The translations under genes and the position numbers were made by a program. A stretch of DNA of 64,000 bases from Macrophomina tecta (taxonomy: Eukaryota; Ascomycota; Dothideomycetes; Botryosphaeriales; Botryosphaeriaceae). Below, piece after piece: positions 55,333-64,000 of the stretch. Within the stretch, counting starts at the first letter, position 1. Each line of letters opens with the position of its first letter. The notes under the pieces are model-generated. The model did no database searches. It saw only the letters and a program-made list of their open reading frames with translations, and was not told where the DNA came from. The stretch spans positions 1,488,001 through 1,552,000 of the forward strand of contig JAKSGN010000041.1 of assembly GCA_024180945.1 (NCBI GenBank), written 5' to 3'.

Positions 55333-56486
55333 ATGAAGCAAGCTCTTTCAACTCTCCTTCTTGCCGCCTTGGCTACCACTCCATTGGTTTCCGCTGCCGT
55401 CCCGAGAGCCAGGCGTGAGGTCGTTACCGTCACTCAGACAATCACCGGCTACAACGCCGGCCCGACTCCGTATGATTGGGCTGCCGGTGCTACTACCGAC
55501 TACCCCATTCATCCTTCTTGTAATGCCACTGAGCGCGCTCTTCTAACCAAGGGCCTGAACGAGGCTGTCAAGCTGGCACAGCATGCGAAGGAGCACATCT
55601 TGCGCTTCGGCAACAGCTCTCAGTTCTACACCAAGTATTTTGGCAATGCTCCCACCGGTGAGGCCATCGGATGGTTTGAGAAGCTCATCAGTGGCGATCG
55701 CGGAGGCATCTGGTTCCGCTGCGACGACATCGACGGCAATTGCCACCAGGATGGTAGGTCACTCCGTCTACCAGTTCTTTTCCAAACTGATGCTGATCCC
55801 TGTAGGCTGGGGCGGCCACTGGCGTGGCGAGAATGCCACCGACGAGACCGTCATCTGTCCGCTCTCCTACACCACTCGCATGCCCCTCGAGGGCATGTGT
55901 GGCTATGGCTACACTGTCGCAGCTGGCAAACTCAACTTCTTCTTCGCCGCCGACCTGATCCACCGAATCTACCACCTGCCCAAGGTGGGCGAGACCATTG
56001 TCGAACACTACGCCGACAGCTACGCCGAATGTCTTGAGTTGGCCAAGACGAATCCCGCCGAAGCTGTGCGAAACACCCACAGCCTCCAATATTTCGCCCT
56101 TGACGTCTATGCCTACGACATTGCTCTCCCCGGTGAGGGTTGCACCGGAAAGGATGTTGAGTCGTCGTCCTCATCAGAACCTGCCGCCTCTTCCACTCCT
56201 GCTTCGTCGTCGGCCCCGGCAATTACAGCTGCCCCTTCCGCTTCCGCGTCCGCTTCGGCTCAGTCCGCCGCTGAGGGTTCCGAATGCCATACTCATTCCG
56301 ATGGTGTTGTCCACTGCATCGCGGATGAGACTGCTACGCCAACTTCCACCACCGCTGAGGCCGTATCCACCACTGCCGATGCCGCTGCTGTAAGCCTCTC
56401 TCTCACTTCGACTAGGTAGACTGAAATGCTGACGTAGCTCTCAGGAATGCCACACCCATGCTGACGGCGTGGTTCACTGCGTTTAA
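55333..56486 (+). CDS. PRA1: Pra1/Aspf2/Zps1-type secreted zinc-binding protein (zincophore)
   Basis: Three exons (55333-55753, 55806-56389, 56445-56486) join in phase to 348 aa. A signal peptide (MKQALSTLLLAALATTPLVS) is followed by the deuterolysin-like Pra1 domain: HPSCNATERALLTKGLNEAV, HILRFGNSSQFYTKYFG, IWFRCDDIDGNCHQDGWGGH, PLEGMCGYGYTV and the metal-site motif LIHRIYHLPKVGE (His-x3-His). The tail is Ser/Ala/Thr-rich and carries two copies of a Cys/His motif, ECHTHSDGVVHC and ECHTHADGVVHC. The second copy is on a 42-base last exon that ends the protein two residues later. Pra1 binds zinc outside the cell and hands it to the partner transporter encoded divergently next door. Retention of the last intron would end translation at 56419 and drop the second motif. 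Confidence 0.93.
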
Positions 56487-58096
56487 TTTTTCTAAGCAAG
56501 ATTTCTGACGAACCACGAAAATGAAAGCCACGGGAACTCCTAATGAAGTTAATGTTTGAATTCATAGACTTGCATTCCCCAGGAAGAGCTCCTGGGTGCC
56601 GCATATAGGTCACAATTCCATGAGATAAATGCCAGTCCTTAAATTTTTGCATCCCACTCTTGCACGGAAAGAAACGAGTACATCACTTTCGGATTTTGTG
56701 CGCAGTCACTTACCGCTCACAATGGCCAGCACTGTGGCTTCATCATCAAGCCGTTGGTTAATCAAACGACCCTCCGCCGTGAAGTCTATGTTCAGCAAGC
56801 ATCCCGCGAAAGGATGCATGATCTCTGCTCCGCCGTCAGTTTGCGTCCTGCCTGTTACACAATTTTCTTTTACCCTCCCTATATGATGAGCATAATGGGA
56901 ACAAAAATTCTCCGGACATCCGTACTGCAATATCCCCTGTCTATCTGCCGCTATTATTAGATTTTATCTTACCGCCTTCCCGAGTGGTCAAGCTCGGAGC
57001 AATGGATATAGCGAATCTGCACTGCAAGACACTGAATCGACATCTCAGCAAAAGTCCGCTGAGTTTGTGACCAATATAATCACTTCGGCAAGACTCAAAA
57101 ACATCTCGCCGCTCTCCAAAGCTGCAAGAGTTGCGAGGGGAACGCTTCCAGGCTGGCACGTGATAACCCTGTATACTTTTGTGGATCGTACGACAATTTT
57201 GCGAAGGCGTCTCGAAGGACCCACCGAAATCCGGCACGCTTTCCGCGCCATTTCCAGGCACAGCAGAGGGCGGAAAATTAGGCTACCGACAAGTGATCAG
57301 GCCATGACTTGATACAGTGCCATTTCTCCGGACGACTTTTACCTTTTCTGCGGTATCGCGGGGTTCATACATGATCTACCATACCTATCTCTAGAGCGCG
57401 CCCACTGGCCTGAAATCTTCACATGAGAAGCCCTCAGCGGCCAGCTGCAGTTCCAGCCAGAATTGGTTTGCTTGCCTGTCGCTGCGGCTGCATTCGGCGA
57501 AGACTCACCTGCCGAACACGTCAAGGGTACAGGTGGTGTCGGGGCCAACGGGAGTGGCCAACGGGGCAGGGCTGTGACACGCACGACGTGTGACAATACT
57601 TAAGCGCCCGACATCCACCACGCTGATTCGCAGCCTCTCCTCGAAGGCATTCCCTCACATCCTGTGTTTAGGAACGCCTCTCGCCGCCTGCCTGCCTGTG
57701 TATTGTCGGTCGACAATCACGCGACAATTTGTCTTGGTGTTCTTATTCCAAGACTCGCCAGCCCTACGCGATAACACCGCTGCCCTGCAAATTACCCCCC
57801 CGGATTTTCTCTGCATGACAACTTCAGCTTCGGCACAAGTCCTCCATGTTGCATAATCTGCCCCTGCAGCTCGTATGATATTGACCTCCGCGCCCGTTGC
57901 CTGTGTCTCTTTAATTCCACCGCCCTGGGCATTTCTTGGACCACCATTGCTTGTCCTGTCGTTCGCTGGTCGTTCGCTTCATCTGAGAGTCTTGTGTTGT
58001 TCTGCCTCTATTTTTCTTGCGGCAGTTTTTGCCTTCCTCGTCAACATTATCTTTAATTGCCACCGAGTCTAAGCCCATACCAACCTCTTGTCCACG
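56487..58096. other. Long promoter region of noxA
   Basis: 1.6 kb between the zincophore and noxA genes. The last 300 bases are pyrimidine-rich and probably include the noxA leader. No gene is supported. Confidence 0.45.
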
Positions 58097-59961
58097 ATGA
58101 GCGCACTAGCGCAGTGGAAGTCGCTTCTGGAGCCGCGAAAGCTCATCTTCTACTTCATCTTCCACGGCGTACATTTGGGGCTTTTCGCCTTTGGCTGGTG
58201 AGTCCTCTTTCAATTTCAAAGATAGCGTACCTGACACCCCATAAGGTACAAACAAGCCTCAGACCCACGGCTGGCGCCGCTCAACCTGCTGAGATTCTCG
58301 GTGTGGATCTCACGCGGTGCGGGTCTTGTGCTTACCGTCGACACCACCCTAATCGTCCTGCCCATGTGCCGTACGTTACTGAGACTGATCCGACCGAAAA
58401 TCCGCTGGATCCCGCTGGATGAGTCAATCTGGTTCCATAGACAAGTTGCTTACACCATGGTCTTTTGGACTGCGGTCCACACCATGGGCCACTATGTGAA
58501 GTAAGTTCGCGGGCGCTCGAAAGCCCGTCTCAGGCCGAGTCCAGGAGAGATCAGCGCGTATAGCTGAAGAAAAGCAATACTGACCGCCCCGCCAGCTTCT
58601 TCAACGTCGAAGCCACCCAAGTCCGTCCCGAGCTCGCGGTCCAGATCCACTACACCCAGGCCGGCGGCATCACCGGCCACGTGATGCTCATGTGCATGCT
58701 TTTCATCTACACCACCGCCCACGCCCGAATCCGCCAGCAATCGTTCGAGACCTTCTGGTACACGCATCACCTCTTCATCCCCTTCCTCCTGGCTATGTAC
58801 ACGCACGCCACCGGCTGCTTCGTGCGCGACACCGTCCCGCCCATCTCCCCGCTCGCCGGCAAGATGTTCTGGAACCACTGCCTGGGCTACGAAGGCTGGC
58901 GATGGGAGCTGGTCGGCGGCGGCCTGTATCTGATCGAGCGCCTCTACCGCGAAGTGCGCGCACGCCGAGACACGAAGATCGTCAAGGTCGTCCGGTATCC
59001 CTACGGTAAGCAGGGCGCACCATGAACCCCCCGCCAGCGTTGCAAGAAAAACGCTTTTTTTTTCTTCCCCCCACGCTGACTCTCCCCCGCTTTCCCCGCA
59101 GACGCCGTCGAGATACAGTTCGTCAAGCCGTCCATGAAGTACAAAGCCGGGCAATGGCTCTTCCTCAACTGCCCCGAAGTCAGCTCGCAGCAGTGGCACC
59201 CCTTCACCATCACCTCCTGCCCCTTCGACCCGTACATCTCGGTGCACATGCGGCAGGTGGGCGACTGGACGCGCGCCTTCGCCGACGCCATCGGCGCCGG
59301 CCCCTCGCAGGCCAAGCTGTACGACGAGATGGACCCGCTCGGCATCTACGAGGTGGCGCTGCAGCACGGGCAGGAGATGCCGGCGCTGCGCGTCGACGGG
59401 CCGTACGGCGCGCCGGCCGAGGACGTGTTCGAGAACGAGGTGGCGGTGCTGATCGGGACGGGCATCGGCGTGACGCCGTGGGCGTCGGTGCTCAAGAACA
59501 TCTGGCACCAGCGGCAGCAGGGCGCGGTGCGGCGGCTGCGCCGCGTCGAGTTCGTGTGGATCTGCAAGGACACGACCGCCTTCGAGTGGTTCCAGGCGCT
59601 GCTGAGCAGCCTCGAGGCCCTCGACGCGACGGCCGACTTCCTCAACATCCACATCTACCTGACGCAGCGCATGGATGCCGACACGGCGAATAATATCGTG
59701 CTGAACAGCGTGGGGACGGATAAGGATCCGCTGACGCAGCTGAAGGGCCGCACGAATTTCGGGAGGCCGGATTTCCCCAAGTTTTTGGTGGATTTGCGAG
59801 ATGGGTTGGTGAGGTCGATGACAGGGATGGAGAGCAGCTTGAAGACCACGGTGGGTGTGTATTTCTGTGGGCCGAATGTTGCGGCGAGGGACATCAAGAA
59901 GGCGTGTAAGGGCGCGTCGTGTCCCGATGTGAACTTCAGGTTCTGGAAGGAGCATTTCTAA
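58097..59961 (+). CDS. noxA: NADPH oxidase NoxA (superoxide-generating, gp91phox family)
   Basis: Four exons (58097-58197, 58246-58500, 58596-59005, 59102-59961) join in phase to 541 aa. The enzyme transfers electrons from NADPH through FAD and two haems across the membrane to oxygen; in fungi NoxA serves fruiting-body development and hyphal signalling. Haem-ligand histidines lie in WFHRQVAYTMVFWTAVHTMG and in TFWYTHHLFIPFLLAMYTHA. The FAD site is QQWHPFTITSCPFDPYISVH, the NADPH sites are VAVLIGTGIGVTPWASVLKN and GVYFCGPNVAARDIKKACK, and the protein ends FRFWKEHF, the usual Nox C-terminus. It lacks the N-terminal extension of NoxB and the EF hands of NoxC. Partner genes (noxR, noxD) are not in the window. 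Confidence 0.96.
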
Positions 59962-60291
59962 GTTTCAGTATCTCTTTGGATGTAGGGGGTTGCTAAGGGG
60001 GAAGCGCAGCGGTGTGAGCGTGGTGAAGGTCGAGAATACCCCACTTGCAGTACGTGTGCAATGCATTGAACTTTTCTGGCAACGTCACCTATCAATCATC
60101 TGATCAGATCTACAAATTGCTGAGGTCGGGCCACATTCGGTGTCTTTCCAGACTATACTTGAGGACCACGTCAAGCCAAGCGGACGCACCAGCGCCAGCC
60201 ATGCATCCGCATACTCACCTAACCAACCAACTCTGAACCTCCGGCGAACCGCACTCCGTCCTTCCCATCCGTCCCACCTTATCCTCCGCCC
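59962..60291. other. Spacer between convergent noxA and the Kelch gene
   Basis: 330 bases holding two 3' ends. A CCCTCCGCCCTCATTCCTCC-like unit is repeated around 60287-60350 at the Kelch gene's end. Nothing else is seen. Confidence 0.5.
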
Positions 60292-62531
60292 TCATTCCTC
60301 CTCTCTTGCTTCCCCTCCGCCCTCATTCTTCCTCTCTTGCTTCCCCTCCTCCCCCGTATGCTCCACAAAAGCCGACTGCCTCGGACTGCCCTCCTTCTTC
60401 CACGCCGCACCCACCAGCGGCACCTCCAACTCCACCCTCGCCGGCTCCTCGGCATCCAGCTCTAATGGCGCCGCGTTAATCGGTGCGACTGGACACCCCG
60501 GCTTCTCGTGTATCTCGGCCGGCAGCCCCTGCAGCTCCGAGATGGTTGACGTGTCGACCGACTGCCTATGGCGCGCGTCCCTTCTGTGCCTACGGAGGAA
60601 GAGCAGCCCTGCGGCGGTGAGCAGGAGTGCGAGGGCGGCGAGGGAGCCGATGACGGCGCCGGCGATGGCGCCGGGGGAGATGGAGGAAGATGAGGTACTG
60701 CTGCTGGGCGAGGGCGGCGGGTGGAACATAGTGTAGATGGCAGGGTGAGCGAAGCCGGTGGCGGGCTGGGTGAGGGTGGCAGCACCGTCGCCGCTGGCAG
60801 CGGGTCAGTCTCTCCTTCTCCTTCCTGCCCGCGACGAGAGCGTATACGAAGGGGAAAGGGGTGCACATGTGCTTGTTTTTGCTGGAACTCACCTCCCCCC
60901 AATCACGTCCACCACATTCCTGGGCACCTGGTACGCGGGCGCGTCGGCGTCGAAGAAGGTGCCCCAGGCCAGGTTGGTCAGGTCGAACAGGCTGACGCCG
61001 AACCCGTCATCGCAGGTGGCCGAGTTCAGGTCGGGAACGTCGCCGGTCGTTTCGGCGGCGAAGAGCGAGGCGTCGCGCGCCCCGCCGGTGACGAGCATCT
61101 GCTGGGTGGCGGCGGCATTGCAGGTGTGGCCGTAGCGCGGGGTGGTGCCTGTGTGGACGAGGGTCCAGGTGAACGAGGGGAGGGAGAGCACATAGACGTC
61201 GTCGAAGAGGGTGCGGGTGTGCGGGTTATAGCCGCCGTGGATGTAGCTGGGGGGCAGGCGAACAGTTAGTGAGGGAGTGGAGCGGGGGGTGTGGGCGAGC
61301 GGCCAACAGACAAATTGAAGCTGGAGTTGTCCTTCGAGTTCTTGTGCACAGGCAGGGTGCAGAAGTCGATGCGCGGGGAGGGAATGTCCCCCGTGGCGGT
61401 CTGGTTGTACCAGGTGACGTTTTCGTCGTTGTAGCTGTCGCAGAGCGAGATGATGGAGAGGTCGATCTGCCGGGAGGTCCATGTCAGCGGGCACGCACTG
61501 CCTTGCCTTCCTTTCCACCACTGCTGCTAGCCCATCGCCGCACATACCAGATCGCCGTTGGTGAATGTATCGACGTCCTGCCCGCTGCTCGTCATCCCGC
61601 CGAACGCCACCAGCGTCCCGTTCGCCGTCTTCCCGAACCCCGGCGCGTGCACCATGCCGCCCGCCACGCGCGGCGCGCCCAGCGACGCCGTCGACACGTT
61701 CTTCGTCTCCTGCGTGTGCAGGTCGATCATGACCATGCCGCTCAGATAGGTGATCTCGCTGAACGAGGCATTCGTCACATTCCCGCCCTCATACTCGACG
61801 CTCGTGTACAGTCCATACGACGACCCGCGATCGTACTGCCCGTTCAAGAAAAAGCCGATGTCGTGCGACATATCCTCCGTGACGAGCCCCCAGTTCGGCC
61901 GCCACGGCACGGCATCGGTGATGTTGTACGACTCCCAGTTGCGGATCTCGGTGTCGTAGGACCAGAGCGAGGTAGGGTCCTGGCTGGGCGGCTGCCACGC
62001 CGGGTCCGAGTCGTTGGCCAGGAACGTCGAGCCGCCGAAGGTGAAGAGCCGGTTTGTCTCCAGCTCGGCCGCGTAGAGCGCGCCGCGCAACATGTTGGGC
62101 GGGTTGGCTGCCTGCGATGTGTTGGCATACCGCCCGATGCGCGATTCTGTGTAGTTGGTGTTGAGGTCCCAGGACGTGCTCATGTCGATTTCATAGATGT
62201 ATTTGCCTGTGGTCCACAGTCATTAAGGGGGTGTGCATTCGGAGCGGTTGAGAGCGGGGAACACACTGAAGCCGAGCCATCTTGTTTGGTTGGAGCGGAA
62301 GAGTTGGACGCCTCCGTCAATGAACATGGAGGTGTGCCGCAGCATTGCTGGAGGCAGGTCAACATCATGGCCGCCGCAAATGGGTTTATACTGACCGGCG
62401 TGGTGCCAGCGAGCACATCGATCCCGGACAGGGTCACCGTCATCTTGTCCCAGTGTCCGTGACAATAAGAGAAGGACAATACAAAGCTCTTGCAGAGGCC
62501 GTTTCAAGAGCACGATATGGAGAATACGCAT
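60292..62531 (-). CDS. Kelch-repeat type I membrane protein
   Basis: Six exons (62396-62531, 62267-62347, 61548-62206, 61312-61466, 60893-61246, 60292-60793) join in phase to 628 aa. The protein has a signal-like N-terminus (LQELCIVLLLLSRTLGQ), then an extracellular beta-propeller of Kelch type with repeats such as LRHTSMFIDGGVQLF, ALYAAELETNRLFTFGGSTF, KTANGTLVAFGGMTSSGQ and TCNAAATQQMLVTGGARD, with many N-glycosylation sites. A single membrane segment (GAIAGAVIGSLAALALLLTA) at about residue 480 is followed by a basic stop-transfer stretch and a cytosolic tail of about 120 residues rich in Glu and Pro. Such proteins are widespread in ascomycetes and mostly uncharacterised; a wall-sensing or adhesion role is a guess. 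Confidence 0.88.
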
Positions 62532-63584
62532 AGTGGAGGTAGGACCAACATCGACATTTGGCTTCAGTGCGGTGGCCAAGGAGCGTGTGGGCGAGAGGTG
62601 TGGCCTGGATAGCATTGATCGGAGAAGCCCCGCTCTTCATTGAGCTTTCATCTCTCATTGTGATTGGCCAAAATAAAGATGCTCCGGCTGAGCTGGGGTT
62701 CCAATGTATGTAAGCAAGCCTTGCAGGAAGTGTGGTAGTGAATGGACGCCTGAACGCGCGGTGGATGCAATGTCTTAAAGCATCTTAGATCATCATTTGT
62801 CACAGATTCCACGCTTAGTAGTATAATTCGCCCTAATAGGCCTGCTGTGGGTAAGTTTGGCACTAGGGCAACACTTACATCTCTATGCCTTTCCGTGGCT
62901 TGTAGGAGTGGCCTGCGCTCCGACAGGACACATGGCGCATTGCCTTCCCAGATACTGGGATACAAGCTGCACTCATTGGCGTTTCCACGCCTTTAGGGAG
63001 ATATATGAACAAACTATCGTTTCTGGTTAGCATTGTGTTGCGCTATAGAGACGTTGTGGAGTAGACGGCACATGCGTTGGCGTCAGCATCTCACATCAGC
63101 GGGCGCCAATCAATCCTCGCCTTACCTCTAGCCCTATAGTCGTGCGAACCAAGGTTCGCAGAACAGACAATCTTTTCTTTTTTTTTTCTTTTTTTTTTTG
63201 AAAAATGTCCACGAAGAGATAATCGGACGAGAAGAGGTATCAGCGCCAACAGAAACGCTCATTGTGCACAGGATGCGGCTCAGTCACATCGACCGACGGC
63301 GCCCCCCGCGTGAAAGCGCAGCGAGCCGCATGCTCTGTATGCATCAGCGCGTCGTTCATATGCCATGGAAACCTCTCTTGCTGAAAAATTGATTGATTGA
63401 AAGGAATGTCCTGTCCCTTTGCGCCTTGTGTGTCCGTCTACCGCTAAATATTTACCCGTGAGTGACGCCGATAAAGGAAAGACGAGCGCCTTCTCCCATC
63501 TTTTTTGTTGCTGAAAGACTAAACAGTACCGTAATTCCCATCCCGAAACCGCTTCCCTGATTGCCAGTCGTTTCATTACCAGTA
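62532..63584. other. Intergenic region with an interrupted T tract
   Basis: 1.05 kb. The left part is the Kelch gene promoter; the right part is the 3' flank of the wall-protein gene. A T-rich tract lies at about 63172-63199. No gene is supported. Confidence 0.45.
63172..63199. repeat. T-rich homopolymer tract
   Basis: Runs of T broken only by two single C residues. This is simple low-complexity DNA with no adjacent transposon features. Confidence 0.7.
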
Positions 63585-64000
63585 TTAAACCATTATTAAA
63601 GCTAATGCAGCGCTAAAGGAAATCGCCCAGAAGCTTATATGTAGTACAGAACTTTCGGAGCGAGTAGATGACGTGGTTGTAGGCTGCTGCGCCGTGGCCC
63701 AGCCCGCGGCAGGCACAGACGTTGCTGCGGCTGACAGCGTGCCGCGCGTAGAGGCGGCAGCCAAAGTTGAGACAGACGCCGTTGTCGTCGTACCGTCTCC
63801 GACTGCGACGACCGAGGAGTCGGCCGCGCTGACAACGACGCCGGAGATGGTTGCAGCCGGGCCTCCGGCTGAGATGGTACGCGTTCCGATGATGAAGAGA
63901 CCTGATGTGGCCCGCTGAGCGGTGATGGTGTGCGAACCGACGGTCAGGACGGCCCCAACGCCTGCAAGCGATATCGTCGAGCTGCCCCCAACCACGAGGG
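63585..64000 (-). CDS. C-terminal part of a GPI-type cell-wall protein (runs off the window)
   Basis: Only the end of the gene is present; the 5' part lies beyond base 64000. The frame encodes Gly/Thr/Ser/Ala-rich sequence with loosely repeated beta-strand units such as LAGVGAVLTVGSHTITAQ and IIGTRTISAGGPAATISGVV, a pattern frequent in large fungal surface proteins. A Ser/Thr stretch (TTTSSTRSESS) is followed by a terminal hydrophobic segment (FWAISFSAALALIMV), as in GPI-anchored proteins. No catalytic domain can be seen in this part. Confidence 0.75.
   Translation of the reverse strand, partial: LVVGGSSTISLAGVGAVLTVGSHTITAQRATSGLFIIGTRTISAGGPAATISGVVVSAADSSVVAVGDGTTTTASVSTLAAASTRGTLSAAATSVPAAGWATAQQPTTTSSTRSESSVLHISFWAISFSAALALIMV

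Noticed and set aside
58492..59955. 487-codon minus-strand open frame opposite noxA
   Set aside because: Antisense shadow of GC-rich noxA exons; composition is His/Arg/Leu-rich with no motif, and it crosses three real introns.
61269..62462. 397-codon plus-strand frame opposite the Kelch gene
   Set aside because: Antisense to well-supported exons with correct splice phases; no recognisable domain.

Overview
The window is nuclear DNA of a filamentous ascomycete (Pezizomycotina). Almost every gene is broken by short introns, mostly 45-100 bases with GT...AG ends and a CTAAC/CTGAC-like branch site. The gene families are also fungal: HET, Zn2Cys6 regulators, GH71, NoxA and the Pra1/Aspf2 zincophore. 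I cannot name a genus from sequence alone. Gene models were built by hand, joining exons so that phase, splice sites and family motifs agree; coordinates are outer CDS limits and exons are in the evidence text.

Layout. 0.4-10 kb carries housekeeping genes: tRNA-splicing endonuclease SEN2, mitochondrial translocase TIM22, ER glucosidase II alpha and nucleoside diphosphate kinase. 10-17 kb carries a phytanoyl-CoA-type dioxygenase, a 2-oxopent-4-enoate-type hydratase behind a (GA)33 repeat, a histidine phosphatase and an unknown one-pass membrane protein. 17-20.6 kb is a decaying block: the C-terminal end of a Zn2Cys6 regulator, a second phytanoyl-CoA dioxygenase and a HET gene, all with in-frame stops and/or frameshifts. 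20.8-31 kb is a coherent catabolic cluster: a divergent Zn2Cys6 regulator, an MAO-N-like flavin amine oxidase ending in a peroxisomal ARL signal, an amino-acid/GABA-type permease and a succinate-semialdehyde dehydrogenase, followed by an unassigned Fe(II)/2OG-type oxygenase. The set suggests amine or GABA breakdown to succinate under its own regulator.

34-49 kb is rich in secreted and surface proteins: a GPI-type protein of unknown function, a lysozyme-like SLT-domain protein, a GH71 alpha-1,3-glucanase, a seven-TM protein, a decayed secreted-type protein and a secreted amidohydrolase. 49.5-51 kb holds a PRISE-type reductase with a nonsense codon and a broken splice frame. 52-56.5 kb is the conserved zinc-scavenging pair, a ZIP transporter (ZrfC/Zrt1 type) transcribed away from a Pra1/Aspf2-type zincophore, with a shared 1.06 kb promoter containing two ACCTTG (CAAGGT) hexamers. 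58-60 kb is NoxA, 60-62.5 kb is a Kelch-repeat type I membrane protein, and the right edge cuts into a Ser/Thr-rich GPI-type cell-wall protein.

I saw no intact transposon, CRISPR array, rRNA or recognisable tRNA. Several long intergenic stretches (0.8-2.3 kb) hold only unsupported open frames.
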